A program made the translations under genes and the position numbers. This document shows positions 10,959 through 21,480 of a DNA stretch of 64,000 nucleotides, piece by piece. Under the pieces are notes generated by a model, which saw nothing but the letters and a program-made list of their open reading frames with translations, ran no database searches and was not told where the DNA came from. Each line of letters starts with the position of its first letter. Position 1 is the stretch's first letter. The stretch covers positions 163,118 through 227,117 of the forward strand of contig WGLW01000023.1 in the NCBI GenBank assembly GCA_016125405.1, in the 5' to 3' direction. Source of the stretch: Alphaproteobacteria bacterium. Its GTDB lineage: Bacteria > Pseudomonadota > Alphaproteobacteria > Caulobacterales > Hyphomonadaceae.

Positions 10959-12830
10959 ATGAAGACGGTGGACGGAACTCTCGTGGCAACGAAAAGCGTA
11001 ACGACCGAACGGACCCACGCCTCAATCCCGGGGCTTGAGCCGGCGCCAACCCGACACAAGCGGCTGGTTGAATGGGTGGGCGAGGTTGCGGCCCTGACCA
11101 AGCCGGATCGCGTCTACTGGTGCGATGGCTCGGACGCCGAGTGGGAGCGCCTCACATCCGAACTCGTGGCGCAAGGCACGCTGAAGCGCCTCGATCCGGC
11201 CAAGCGTCCCAACTCCTTCTACGCCGCCTCCGATCCCAAGGACGTCGCCCGCGTCGAGAGCCGCACCTTCATCTGCTCGGAAAAAGAGGAAGACGCCGGC
11301 CCGACCAACAACTGGAAGGCGCCTGCCGAGATGCGCGCCATCCTCAACCCGCTGTTCGACGGCTGCATGCGCGGCCGCACCATGTATGTCGTGCCCTTCT
11401 CGATGGGTCCGATCGGCTCGCCCATCTCAGCCCTCGGCGTCGAGATCACCGACAGCGCCTACGTCGCCCTGTCGATGCGCGTGATGACCCGCATGGGCCG
11501 CGCCGCGCTCGAAGCAATGGGCGATGACGGCTTCTTCGTGCCAGCCGTCCACTCGGTCGGCGCCCCGCTGGCGCAAGGCCAGAAGGACGTCGCCTGGCCT
11601 TGCAACGACGAGAAGTACATCACGCATTTTCCGGAAACGCGGGAGATCTGGTCCTACGGTTCGGGCTATGGCGGCAACGCCCTCCTCGGCAAGAAGTGCT
11701 ACGCCCTGCGCATCGCCTCGGTCATGGCCCGCGACGCCGGCTGGCTGGCCGAGCACATGCTCATCCTCAAGCTGACCTCGCCGGAAGGCGCGCACAAATA
11801 TATAGCCGCCGCTTTCCCGTCGGCCTGTGGCAAGACCAACCTTGCGATGCTCGAGCCCACCATTCCCGGCTGGAAAGCCGAGACGATCGGCGACGACATC
11901 TGCTGGATGCGCTATGGCGACGATGGCCAACTCTACGCCATCAACCCGGAAGCCGGCTTCTTCGGTGTTGCGCCGGGCACGTCGGCCTCGACCAATCGCA
12001 ACGCGCTCGACAGCTGCGCGAAGAACACCATCTTCACCAACGTCGCACTCACGTCCGATGGCGACGTCTGGTGGGAAGGCATGACGAAAGAGCCGCCCGC
12101 CAATCTCACCGACTGGCGCGGCCGCGTGTGGAGCCCGTCGATGGGAGAACCCGCCGCTCACCCCAACGCTCGTTTCGCCTGCCCAGCCGACCAGTGCCCG
12201 GCCATCGCCGACGAGTGGGCTGATCCTGCCGGCGTTCCGATCTCCGCCATCCTGTTCGGCGGCCGCCGCGCATCGGCGGTTCCGCTTGTCACGGAAGCGT
12301 TCGATTGGGAGCATGGCGTGTTCATGGGGTCTACGGTCGCCTCCGAAGGCACCGCTGCCGCCGAGAACAAGGTCGGCGAACTGCGCCGCGACCCGTTCGC
12401 CATGCTGCCTTTCTGCGGCTACAATATGGGCGATTATTTCGGCCATTGGCTGAAGGTCGGCGCCGCCGCGAAAGACCCGGCGAAGCTTCCGAAGATCTTC
12501 TTCGTCAACTGGTTCCGCAAGGACGAGAACGGCAAGTTCATCTGGCCGGGCTTCGGCGAGAACAGCCGCGTGTTGAAATGGATCGTCGAACGTCTCGACG
12601 GCAAGGCGCAGGCGAACGACACGGCCATCGGCCGCGTTCCGGCGAAATCTTCGCTGGATGTTGCGGGCCTCAGCCTCACGGACGCGCAACTCGACATCCT
12701 GCTCGGCGTTGACCACGTCGTCTGGCGCGAGGAAGCGGGACTGATCCCCGCCTTCTTCGACAAGTTCGGCGACCACCTGCCAAAAGCGCTCTGGGACCAG
12801 CAAAAGTCGCTCGTGCAGCGGCTGGGCTGA
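10959..12830 (+). CDS. pckG: phosphoenolpyruvate carboxykinase (GTP)
   Basis: [17 protein letters not shown]-type [27 protein letters not shown]; about 620 aa GTP-PEPCK architecture. Confidence 0.95.
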   Translation: MKTVDGTLVATKSVTTERTHASIPGLEPAPTRHKRLVEWVGEVAALTKPDRVYWCDGSDAEWERLTSELVAQGTLKRLDPAKRPNSFYAASDPKDVARVESRTFICSEKEEDAGPTNNWKAPAEMRAILNPLFDGCMRGRTMYVVPFSMGPIGSPISALGVEITDSAYVALSMRVMTRMGRAALEAMGDDGFFVPAVHSVGAPLAQGQKDVAWPCNDEKYITHFPETREIWSYGSGYGGNALLGKKCYALRIASVMARDAGWLAEHMLILKLTSPEGAHKYIAAAFPSACGKTNLAMLEPTIPGWKAETIGDDICWMRYGDDGQLYAINPEAGFFGVAPGTSASTNRNALDSCAKNTIFTNVALTSDGDVWWEGMTKEPPANLTDWRGRVWSPSMGEPAAHPNARFACPADQCPAIADEWADPAGVPISAILFGGRRASAVPLVTEAFDWEHGVFMGSTVASEGTAAAENKVGELRRDPFAMLPFCGYNMGDYFGHWLKVGAAAKDPAKLPKIFFVNWFRKDENGKFIWPGFGENSRVLKWIVERLDGKAQANDTAIGRVPAKSSLDVAGLSLTDAQLDILLGVDHVVWREEAGLIPAFFDKFGDHLPKALWDQQKSLVQRLG

Positions 12831-12853
12831 CCATCCGGACATCAAATTCAAAA

Positions 12854-12880
12854 GGCCCGCCCTCACCGGCGGGTCTTTTT
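12854..12880 (+). terminator. rho-independent terminator downstream of pckG
   Basis: ggcccgcc-ctcacc-ggcgggtc hairpin (one G:U pair) followed by TTTTT. Confidence 0.85.
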
Positions 12881-12882
12881 CA

Positions 12883-13245
12883 TTATCCGTCGAGGCCCAG
12901 TTCCCGCTGCTTCTTCTTTGAGAGACCCGCCGCAACGAGCGCGTGAGACTGTTTGAGATACTGCTTCAGCTCGGCGTCCTTGAGGCCCGGCTTGTCGTAG
13001 GCCTGGATCCACTTCATGCCGCGCGAGGCGAGATAGGGCGCGGGCCTGCAGCCCGGCGCGTCGCGCAAGACTTCCCAACCGATCTCCGACACTTTGAAGG
13101 TGATGCCCGGATGGTGGCCGCGCTCCCATCCGCCAATCGCGAAGACCTTGCCCCCGACCTTCCAGACGTGGCTGCCGCCCCACTGGCAGACGTAGGTTGC
13201 CGCCGGCAAGCCGCCGCAGAAAGCGTTGTACTGGGTGTAGGTCAT
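12883..13245 (-). CDS. MmcQ/YjbR family protein
   Basis: VWKVGGKVFAIGGWE...ITFKVSEIGWEVLRDAPGCRPAPYLASRGMKWI typical of MmcQ/YjbR. Confidence 0.8.
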   Translation of the reverse strand: MTYTQYNAFCGGLPAATYVCQWGGSHVWKVGGKVFAIGGWERGHHPGITFKVSEIGWEVLRDAPGCRPAPYLASRGMKWIQAYDKPGLKDAELKQYLKQSHALVAAGLSKKKQRELGLDG

Positions 13246-13793
13246 GGCGTGGGGGCGGCCTCACGATTGCGCGCCATGAGCCAGAAAGCCAGTGAGATGA
13301 CGCAGCAGACAAGGGCTGCCGCGACCAATCTACGCCGGAACGCCAAGGTCTGCAGGCCAGTCGAGAAATACGGCAACGCAAATTGCGCCGCGGCAAGGAG
13401 GCTCAGGCACGCGCCAGCGTGAACGCCGAAGCCTTTGCGAAGCGGAAGCCACCGCCCATTCCGGGCGTTTGCAAGCCGCCACAACGTCGACGCCCAGAAC
13501 CACACGCATCGCACCACGCAAAAGATGGCGACCACGCAGACGGCGTCCAGGATAAACGGCAACAGCGCCAGGCTGTAGAGCAGGAACATGACAGACTGCA
13601 CAGAAGGCGGCGCAAATTTGAACGCCACCCAGGCCAATCCGACAACGCCAGCCCAGACCAGAAATACCCATGGCCTGCGCGCCCAGAACGGCGCGTCGAG
13701 AATTCTGCTCCTCATCCGTTCCGTCATCTGCGGGCCGTTCAGCACGGCGCCGTTCGGACCGAATTCCGGGCCTGTTGAAGGTGTGTCGGCCAT
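13242..13793 (-). CDS. hypothetical membrane protein
   Basis: Several TM segments; 4-nt overlap with the downstream MmcQ/YjbR gene. Confidence 0.55.
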   Translation of the reverse strand: MADTPSTGPEFGPNGAVLNGPQMTERMRSRILDAPFWARRPWVFLVWAGVVGLAWVAFKFAPPSVQSVMFLLYSLALLPFILDAVCVVAIFCVVRCVWFWASTLWRLANARNGRWLPLRKGFGVHAGACLSLLAAAQFALPYFSTGLQTLAFRRRLVAAALVCCVISLAFWLMARNREAAPTP

Positions 13794-13857
13794 CCTCGAC
13801 TCCCAACCGCTGCGCCAGCCTATCGAGGCTGCTGCCGGCGCAATCCGCACCGCGGAC

Positions 13858-14022
13858 CTAGCTATTGTTTGGTTCGGTGACTTTTTCCGCGGGCGCGCCG
13901 GCCTGCGCCACAGGCGCCGCATGCACCGGATCGCCCTTTGCGACAGGCGCCTCTGCCGCGATGCAGCCTTCCGACAGCAACGACATTACAGCTGCGATCG
14001 CCACCCGCTTGATCAGGGCCAT
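13858..14022 (-). CDS. small secreted/lipoprotein-like protein
   Basis: MALIKRVAIAAVMSLLSEGCIAAEAP signal-like start with Cys; 54 aa. Confidence 0.4.
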   Translation of the reverse strand: MALIKRVAIAAVMSLLSEGCIAAEAPVAKGDPVHAAPVAQAGAPAEKVTEPNNS

Positions 14023-14143
14023 AACGTCCTCCCTGTGCCGGACACGCTCTCTGCGGCGGCGCGGTCTTGAACCTTCCACGAGCCTGCCACAGCGCAAATA
14101 TCTGCAACAGACCCCGACTCGGGAAGAGACTCGATGGAAAAAG

Positions 14144-14821
14144 TTAAGGAAACAGGCGCCGCGTGGACCATGCGGCCGCAGGCGTCTCGCGGGTAAATTC
14201 CAGCCGGTCGTGCAGGCGGAAAGGCCGGTCGCGCCAGAATTCGATGCGGGCGGGAACCACGCGCCAGCCGGTCCAGTGCGGCGGACGCGGCGTCTTGCCG
14301 ACGCCGTATTTCACCGCAGCTTTCGCGATCCGGCTTTCCAGTTCGAACCGGCCCTCCATGGGCCGCGACTGGTCGGACGCCCAGGCGCCGATCTGGCTGT
14401 CCTTGTGGCGGGTGGCGAAATAGGCGTCGGCCTCGGCTTCCGTGACCGGCTCGATCGCGCCGGAGACCCGCACCTGCCGGCGAAGACTCTTCCAGTGGAA
14501 GCACAGCGCCGCCTGCGCGTTTGCCGCCAGCTGCCGGCCCTTGCGGCTTTCGGAGTTGGAATAGAAGGCGAAACCCGCAGGCGAGACATCCTTCAGCAGA
14601 ACCATCCGCACATCCGGCGCGCCGGAGGCATCGGCAGTCGCCAGCGCCATGGCGTTGGGATCGTTCGGCTCGGACTTCTTCGCGTCTTCCAGCCAGTCGT
14701 GGAACAGCGCGATGGGATCGTCCTTCGCGAACAGCGCCGGATCGTCGGGCGAGGCGGCCGCGGATTTCGCATACGCCTCGGCGTCAGGCGATGGGGGGAT
14801 GATGCTGGACCGATCGGCCAT
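14144..14821 (-). CDS. pdxH: pyridoxamine 5'-phosphate oxidase
   Basis: [40 protein letters not shown]-terminal RLFP. Confidence 0.93.
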   Translation of the reverse strand: MADRSSIIPPSPDAEAYAKSAAASPDDPALFAKDDPIALFHDWLEDAKKSEPNDPNAMALATADASGAPDVRMVLLKDVSPAGFAFYSNSESRKGRQLAANAQAALCFHWKSLRRQVRVSGAIEPVTEAEADAYFATRHKDSQIGAWASDQSRPMEGRFELESRIAKAAVKYGVGKTPRPPHWTGWRVVPARIEFWRDRPFRLHDRLEFTRETPAAAWSTRRLFP

Positions 14822-14830
14822 GGGACTTTC

Positions 14831-15586
14831 CTAAACGATCATGCCGCCGTCGACGCGCAGCACCTGGCCGGTGATATAGGAGGCGTTGTCCGACAATAGA
14901 AACGCCACAGCGTCGGCGATGTTCTGGGCGGAGCCCCAGCGGCGCTCCAGCGGGACGAGGCGGCCCATGCGCTCCAGCGTCTTCTCGCGGTCGAGTCCTT
15001 TGGCGAACGCCGTCGACCACATGCCGTCGTCGATGACGCCCGGCGCCACCGCATTCACGCGCACACCGGAGCGGCCAAGGTCGATCGAGGCGTTGCGCGT
15101 GAAGGAGTTCACCGCGCCCTTGGAGGTCGAATAGGCGATCTGGCCCATGGCGCCGGAGAAGGCCGAGACGGACGAGATGTTCACCACCGCGCCCTTCTGC
15201 TGGATCAGCGAGGGCGACAGTGCATCCGTCAGCAGGATCAGGTTGCGGACGTTGACGTTGAGCGTCTTGTCCAGCCCTTCGCCCGTCACCTTGCCCATCG
15301 GCTGGGCCTCGGAGACGCCGGCATTGTTGACGAGATAGTCGATATGGCCGAGCGCCTTCAGCGCGGCGTCGGCGGCCGCCTTCCAGCCCTCTGCGCTTTC
15401 CATGTCGGCGGCGATCACGACGGGCTCATTCGGCAGGCTGACGGCCAATTCCTTCAGCTTGTCGGCCGAGCGGGCCACGAGCGCCACTCGTGCGCCGTCA
15501 TTCGCAAGCGTCCGCGCGATGGCCTCTCCGATCCCGCGGCTGGCGCCGGTGACGACCGCAGTCTTGCCCTTGAAGTTATACGTCAT
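14831..15586 (-). CDS. SDR family oxidoreductase
   Basis: TGASRGIGEAIA, NNAG, YSTSKGAVNSFTR, C-terminal VDGGMIV. Confidence 0.9.
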   Translation of the reverse strand: MTYNFKGKTAVVTGASRGIGEAIARTLANDGARVALVARSADKLKELAVSLPNEPVVIAADMESAEGWKAAADAALKALGHIDYLVNNAGVSEAQPMGKVTGEGLDKTLNVNVRNLILLTDALSPSLIQQKGAVVNISSVSAFSGAMGQIAYSTSKGAVNSFTRNASIDLGRSGVRVNAVAPGVIDDGMWSTAFAKGLDREKTLERMGRLVPLERRWGSAQNIADAVAFLLSDNASYITGQVLRVDGGMIV

Positions 15587-15715
15587 CGCCCATCCCTGAT
15601 TTCAGATTTTCCCAACCGTATCGGCCCGATGCCGCTTGCGCCAGACGCAGGTGCGTTGACCCAGGCGGCCCAGAGGATAGCGTCTGGTGACCTACCTCAA
15701 CGGACGACGCCCCAT

Positions 15716-16648
15716 ATGACCTTCTCCACGCCCCTCACCCTTCGCGGCCCGCTGCGCAAACCGGCGCAGATGCTGCAGCACCAGGAATACGGCGGGCATT
15801 CCTCGATCCACGACGACGCCATGGCCGAGAAGCTGGGCTTCCGCGCAGGCCCGATCGAGGGGCCGACGCATTTCAGCCTCTACCCGCCACTGCTGGAGAA
15901 GATCTTCGGGCAAGCCTGGTTCGAACGCGGCTGCATCTCGGCGCACTACCAGAACATGGTGGTCGAAGGCGAAGAAACGCGCGCCTTCGCCGACATCCCG
16001 CCGCCCGGCGCAACCATCACCAAAGCCTGGGTGGAGAAGGCTGACGGCACGCCGGTGCAGGAGGCATCCGCCAGTATCGGCCCTGGCGAGACGCTGCTCG
16101 ATGCGCGGCTGAAATCGCTGCGTCCGCCCGGCAAGCTGGTGATCCTTGGCGACCTGAAAGTCGGCATGACGACAGGGCGCGATGAACACATCCGCATGGA
16201 CCCGGACCAGCACATGGGTCCGCTCTATCCCTTCAGCCTCAACCAGAAGCTGGCGGTGATTACTGAAAATTCGCCGTGGTATTCTGACCCGAAGTCCTCG
16301 CCCTGGGACCGGGCCATCGTGCCGCTCGAGATGGTCTCCGTCCTGGCGCAGTATTCGAGCCGCGAGTCAGGCCGGGAGTCCGCCTTCCCCACGCGCGGAC
16401 CCGCCGTCGGCCTCTTCGCCGATCAGGAAATCCGCATGATCGACGGCCCGCTGTTTGTCGGCGAGGACTATATCGTGCGCCGCGAAATTGTCGCCCTGTC
16501 GGAAAGCAAGCGCACCGAAAGCCTTTGGGTGCGGACACGGATATTCGACAAGACGGGCAAGAAGCAGGTCGCCGAAATGCTTCTCAACCACGCGACGCTG
16601 AAACACTCCTACGCCAACTATGAGGCCGAACTCGCCGCGGCGAGCTAA
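15716..16648 (+). CDS. uncharacterised about 310 aa protein, weakly hot-dog/MaoC-like
   Basis: Intact ORF; HSSIHDDAMAEKLGFRAGPIEGPTHFS loosely resembles a hydratase-2 motif. Confidence 0.6.
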   Translation: MTFSTPLTLRGPLRKPAQMLQHQEYGGHSSIHDDAMAEKLGFRAGPIEGPTHFSLYPPLLEKIFGQAWFERGCISAHYQNMVVEGEETRAFADIPPPGATITKAWVEKADGTPVQEASASIGPGETLLDARLKSLRPPGKLVILGDLKVGMTTGRDEHIRMDPDQHMGPLYPFSLNQKLAVITENSPWYSDPKSSPWDRAIVPLEMVSVLAQYSSRESGRESAFPTRGPAVGLFADQEIRMIDGPLFVGEDYIVRREIVALSESKRTESLWVRTRIFDKTGKKQVAEMLLNHATLKHSYANYEAELAAAS

Positions 16649-16735
16649 GGGCGCCGCTGCGTCAGTCTGGCGAAGCCCGTATCGATGACCTACGGATGAC
16701 GGCGACACCGCCGCCAAACTCCGCGAGGATCAACG

Positions 16736-18112
16736 ATGCGCCCGACTGCACTTTTCCGCCATCGCGTTGCGCGCATGATTGCAAGTCTCGCCGCCGCGCT
16801 GCTTGTGGCCTCTCCCGTGGCGCTGTCCAAAACGCCGCCGCGCAAGCCAAACGTTATCATCATCCTGGCCGACGATCTCGGCTATGGCGATGTCGGCGCC
16901 TTTGGCGGCAAGCTGATCAAGACGCCGAATATCGACCGCATGGCGAAGGATGGCGTGAAACTCGCGACGTTCTTCTCATCCGCCAACATCTGCACGCCCT
17001 CGCGCGCCGGATTGCTGACGGGCCGGTATCCGATCCGCACGGGTCTTGGCTACGAGGTGATCCAGGCGAAGGACACCAACGGCCTGCCGCTTTCGGAAAT
17101 CACCATCGCCGAGGCGCTGAAACCGGATTACGCCACGGCGCTGATCGGCAAATGGCATCTGGGTCATGTGCCGCCCTACTGGCCGCCGAACGTGCAGGGC
17201 TTCGACCTGTTCTTCGGCCTGCCCTACAGCCACGACATGAAGCCGTTGGCGCTCTACAACAAGGAGCCCGGCGGCCCGCTCACCAGCGAGGACGTCGACT
17301 TCAGCCACCTGACGCAGCGCTTCTTCGATCGCGGCCTGCGGTTCATCGAAGACAACAAGGACCGCCCATTCTTCCTCGAGTTGGCGCTGAATGCGCCGCA
17401 TGAACCGGAAGTTCCCAACCCGGATTTCAAGGGTAAGTCGAAGGCCGCCAATTTTGGCGATGTGGTGGAAGAAGTCGATGCGCGGGTGGGCATCCTGCTT
17501 GCGAAACTGAAATCGCTGGGGCTGGAGAAGAACACGCTCGTGATCCTGACCTCGGACAATGGCCCGTGGTTCGAGGGGTCGTCCGGCGGCTTCCGCGACC
17601 GCAAGGGCGGCGCAGGATGGGAAGGCGGGTATCGCGTGCCGTTCATCGCCCGACAGCCCGGAACCATCCCTGCCGGCATAGTCAGCAACGCGATGGCGAT
17701 GAACATCGATTTCCTGCCGACCATCATGGCGTGGACGGGCAAGCCGCTGCCCGCGACGACGATCGACGGCAAGGACCTCTCGCCTGTTCTGAAAACGCGA
17801 AATGCGCCTTCGCCGCATGACGAACTGATCCTGTTCAACAACGAACGTGTCGCGGCCGTGCGAACGAAGGACTGGAAGCTGGTGATCCGCACCTATTATC
17901 GGGTCTACGACATACCGCTCGACAAGTACGGCTATTCGCAGCTGATCGACCTGAAGAACGATCCGACTGAATCCTACAACGTCGCAGCCCTTCATCCAGA
18001 CGTGATGAAAGACATGGTGGCGCGCGCCAAGCGGGCCCAGGCGGAATTCGAACCGCTTGGCGTGAGGCAGGCGCCGGACGTCTTGCCCGGCGCCAAGCCA
18101 TCAACGCCCTAA
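16736..18112 (+). CDS. sulfatase (arylsulfatase family)
   Basis: PNVIIILADDLGYGDVGAFGG; C-T-P-S-R sulfatase signature NICTPSRAGLLTGRYP. Confidence 0.93.
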   Translation: MRPTALFRHRVARMIASLAAALLVASPVALSKTPPRKPNVIIILADDLGYGDVGAFGGKLIKTPNIDRMAKDGVKLATFFSSANICTPSRAGLLTGRYPIRTGLGYEVIQAKDTNGLPLSEITIAEALKPDYATALIGKWHLGHVPPYWPPNVQGFDLFFGLPYSHDMKPLALYNKEPGGPLTSEDVDFSHLTQRFFDRGLRFIEDNKDRPFFLELALNAPHEPEVPNPDFKGKSKAANFGDVVEEVDARVGILLAKLKSLGLEKNTLVILTSDNGPWFEGSSGGFRDRKGGAGWEGGYRVPFIARQPGTIPAGIVSNAMAMNIDFLPTIMAWTGKPLPATTIDGKDLSPVLKTRNAPSPHDELILFNNERVAAVRTKDWKLVIRTYYRVYDIPLDKYGYSQLIDLKNDPTESYNVAALHPDVMKDMVARAKRAQAEFEPLGVRQAPDVLPGAKPSTP

Positions 18113-19269
18113 AGGCCCTTGTTCGGATTGATCAGGAATTTCTCGCCGGTCGATTTCTTGTTGTAGGCGTTGATCACGTCGAGCTGCAGCGCCTCGGCGA
18201 GCGAGATTTCCTTCGTGTAGTGGCTGGCGAAGGTGGTCTTGAGTTCGGCGACCACGCGCTCGCGCAGTTTCTGCGCCTCGGCGAACCCGATCTTCTGAAG
18301 GAAGGGCGTCAGCAGGAAGCCGCCCACGCCCCACGCCATGCCATAGGCGCCCGTGAGGATCGTCGGCTCCAGCGACAGGCGGCCATAGATGTAGACCTGC
18401 TTGTGCGTGGACGCTCCCTAACGGCTGTAGGCGCCGGGTCTGGAGTTAAGCGCGCTCTCCATCGCGCCGAGGATCTGCCCCGCCAGCTTGCCGCCGCCGA
18501 TGGCGTCGAAGCCCAGCGTCGCGCCCGTTGTCTTGCACGCCGAGATCAGGTCTTCCATGAAGCCCGGCTTGGACGAATCGACCACATGCTTTGCGCCGAT
18601 GTCGCGCAGGATTTTCTCCTGCTCGGCGCTGCGCACGATGTTCACCAGCTCGATGCCGTCCTTGAGGCAGATCTTGTTCAGCATCTGGCCGAGATTGGAG
18701 GCGGCTGCGGTGTGCACGAGAGCGGTGTGCCCTTCGTTCTTCATCGTCACCGTCATCGCCAGCGCGGTCAGCGGATTGACGAAACAGGAGGCGCCGTCGG
18801 CTGCGGTGACGTTGTCCGGCAGCACCAGGCACTGAACCGCCTTCATGGTGCGGTATTGCGCATACATGGCGCCGCCCAGCATGGCGACCTTCTTGCCCAT
18901 GAGCTTCTGCGCTTCCGGCGAAGAGCCAGCCTTCACCACCACGCCGGCGCCCTCATTGCCAACCGGCATGGATTCATCGATCCGCGCCGCCATCGCGCGC
19001 ATCATGCCTTCGGGAATTTTTGCCGTGACCGTCGGACTGTCCTTCGTACCGCCCTGCTTCGCCGCCGGCATGTCGGCCCCGCCGAGCAGGGCGGCGCCAA
19101 GCAGCAGGCCGAGATCGGACGGGTTGATCGGCGAGGCCTCGACGCGCACCACGACCTCGTCGGGGCCTGGGTCCGGAACGGGCACGCGCACCAGCGACAA
19201 TTCCAGCTCGCCGCTTTTCTTTATCAGCGAACGCAGCTGCAGTCCGGTCATCTCCGCCACGTCAATCAC
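18109..19269 (-). pseudogene. zinc-binding dehydrogenase (MDR/quinone oxidoreductase-like) interrupted by an in-frame TAG
   Basis: ORFs 18418..19269 and 18109..18339 are in the same minus frame; stop complement cta at 18418-18420; readthrough gives ...GAYSR*GASTHKQVYIYGRLSLEPTILTGAYGMAWGVGG... Confidence 0.85.
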
Positions 19270-19380
19270 TCCCTGAATTGTCCCTTTGGCATCTTCTATG
19301 CGCCGATGACGGGTGGGAAGCTAGGGCGTTAAGGAACGCCATCTGGCCAATCCGCCCGAAATGCGCTTCAAGCTGCGGAC

Positions 19381-20472
19381 ATGTCGCACAACACCTACGG
19401 CCACCTCTTCCGCGTGACGACCTGGGGCGAAAGCCACGGGCCAGCGATCGGCTGCGTCGTCGATGGCTGCCCGCCCGGCATCAGGCTGACGACGGCCGAT
19501 ATCCAGCCCTGGATGGATCGGCGGAAGCCCGGGACCTCGCGCTTTGTCACGCAGCGGCGCGAAGACGACGTGGTGAAAATTCTCTCCGGCGTGTTTGAAG
19601 ACGATCGCACCGGCGGACAGGTCACCACCGGCACGCCGATTTCACTGATGATCGAGAACACCGACCAGCGCTCGAAAGACTATTCCGAAATCCGCGACAG
19701 CTACAGGCCCGGCCACGCCGACTACGTGTACGACCAGAAGTATGGCGTGCGTGATTATCGCGGCGGCGGACGCAGCTCGGCGCGCGAGACGGCGTCGCGT
19801 GTCGCCGCCGGCGCCATCGCGCGACTGGTGCTGGGCCCCGCCATCACCATCCGCGCCGCAGTGGTCCAGATCGGTCCGCACAAGATCAACCGCGACAACT
19901 GGAACTGGGACGAGGTCGAGAAGAATCCCTTCTGGTGCCCGGACGCAGAAGCCGCAGCCAGGTGGGAAACGTTCCTCGATGAGACCCGAAAGGCGGGATC
20001 CTCCTGCGGCGCCATTGTGGAAGTTGTCGCCGAGGGCGTTCCCGCCGGTTGGGGGGCGCCGGTCTACGCAAAGCTGGATACGGATATCGCCGCCGCGCTG
20101 ATGTCGATCAACGCCGTGAAGGGCGTCGAGATCGGAGCCGGCTTTGCTGCTGCTGCGTTGAGCGGCGAAGAGAACGCCGACGAGATGCGCATCGCAGGGA
20201 ATGGCGTCGAGTTCCTGTCCAACAACAATGGCGGCGTGTTGGGCGGCATCTCCACCGGGCAACCCGTTGTCGCCCGCATGGCCGTGAAGCCGACGTCGTC
20301 GATCCTCACGCCACGCCGGACAGTAACGAAGGCTGGCGAAGATACGGAAATCCGCACCAAGGGACGCCACGATCCCTGCGTTGGCATTCGCGGCGCGCCG
20401 GTGGCCGAGGCCATGCTGGCCGCCGTTCTGGCCGACCACAAGTTGCGCCACGCGGGACAGACCGGACGCTGA
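19381..20472 (+). CDS. aroC: chorismate synthase
   Basis: [53 protein letters not shown]. Confidence 0.97.
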   Translation: MSHNTYGHLFRVTTWGESHGPAIGCVVDGCPPGIRLTTADIQPWMDRRKPGTSRFVTQRREDDVVKILSGVFEDDRTGGQVTTGTPISLMIENTDQRSKDYSEIRDSYRPGHADYVYDQKYGVRDYRGGGRSSARETASRVAAGAIARLVLGPAITIRAAVVQIGPHKINRDNWNWDEVEKNPFWCPDAEAAARWETFLDETRKAGSSCGAIVEVVAEGVPAGWGAPVYAKLDTDIAAALMSINAVKGVEIGAGFAAAALSGEENADEMRIAGNGVEFLSNNNGGVLGGISTGQPVVARMAVKPTSSILTPRRTVTKAGEDTEIRTKGRHDPCVGIRGAPVAEAMLAAVLADHKLRHAGQTGR

Positions 20473-20600
20473 TCGTCGAGGCCCGGCTAATCCCGGTTAA
20501 TCGCCCGCCGTACGGCTGAATTCCGGCTTCATGCAGCGTTCAGGTTGAAAGAGCGATCTTCGCGTCCGATGTGGATTTTCGGCCGAAGGAGTGCCGTCTC

Positions 20601-21236
20601 ATGCGCCTCAAATTTGCCTTGTTTGCGCTCACCGCGCTCGGTGGTTCCGCCCTCGCCCTGCCGGCGTCGGCGCAGACCTATTACGGCCCGTACGATCAGC
20701 ACTGCGAAAACGTTCGCAAGAACAACCAGGCGGCCGGCGCCGTTCTCGGTGCGGTCATTGGCGGCGTGCTCGGCAGCAACATCGCGGCGCACGGACACCG
20801 CGGCGACGGCACTGCCGTTGGCGCTGGCCTCGGCGCGCTGACAGGCGCCGCCGCAGGGTCAACCACGACATGCGCTCCGCCGCCGCCGCCGACTCCCTAT
20901 CCTGTCAGTGGCGCGCCCTATCCTGACGCGCCTCCCTATGACGACGGCCTTGCCGGCGGACCGGGATCGCGCTCCGGTTACTATCCTCCGAACGACGGCG
21001 TTTACGATAACCGGTATGGGTATGGGGACAGCGATCGCGGCTACGTGCGACATCATCGTCGGCATAATCAGGTTGCCGCGCAGGACAGCGATACCTATAA
21101 GTATCAGGACGATTTTGCGGGGCGGGATTGCACCACCACAACCCAGGTGACGAATCTTCCCGACGGTTCATCCATCCAGAAGCCTGTGCAGGTGTGCCGT
21201 GAGGCGCGCTATGGCGACTGGGAGGTACAAAATTAG
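20601..21236 (+). CDS. glycine-zipper 2TM domain protein
   Basis: Signal peptide then AAGAVLGAVIGGVLGSNIAAHGHRGDGTAVGAGLGALTGAAAG. Confidence 0.8.
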   Translation: MRLKFALFALTALGGSALALPASAQTYYGPYDQHCENVRKNNQAAGAVLGAVIGGVLGSNIAAHGHRGDGTAVGAGLGALTGAAAGSTTTCAPPPPPTPYPVSGAPYPDAPPYDDGLAGGPGSRSGYYPPNDGVYDNRYGYGDSDRGYVRHHRRHNQVAAQDSDTYKYQDDFAGRDCTTTTQVTNLPDGSSIQKPVQVCREARYGDWEVQN

Positions 21237-21480
21237 AAGGTCTGCCAACTGCCTGCGCAGTTGTGCGGGCGTTCTTCACGAGGCAGGCCCGTCCCCCCAA
21301 CCCAGGGCCTGACGAGGGCGAGCAGCATCACGCAAGTGGCGCTGCTCGCCTGGGGCGGGGACGGTCTGAAACTCTATCCACAGAATCGAATTTCGAGCGA
21401 AGCGACCATTGCGACTCCGTCTCACGATGGGTACGCGTGCGTTTCCATTGTGCTCTCGAAATCGTGTTTGCGGACCAGCC

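Noticed and set aside
11427-12935. 502-aa minus-strand ORF
   Set aside because: Antisense shadow of pckG
21374-21381. DnaA-box-like tctatccaca as replication-origin signal
   Set aside because: Single imperfect box with no AT-rich unwinding region or origin-associated genes nearby
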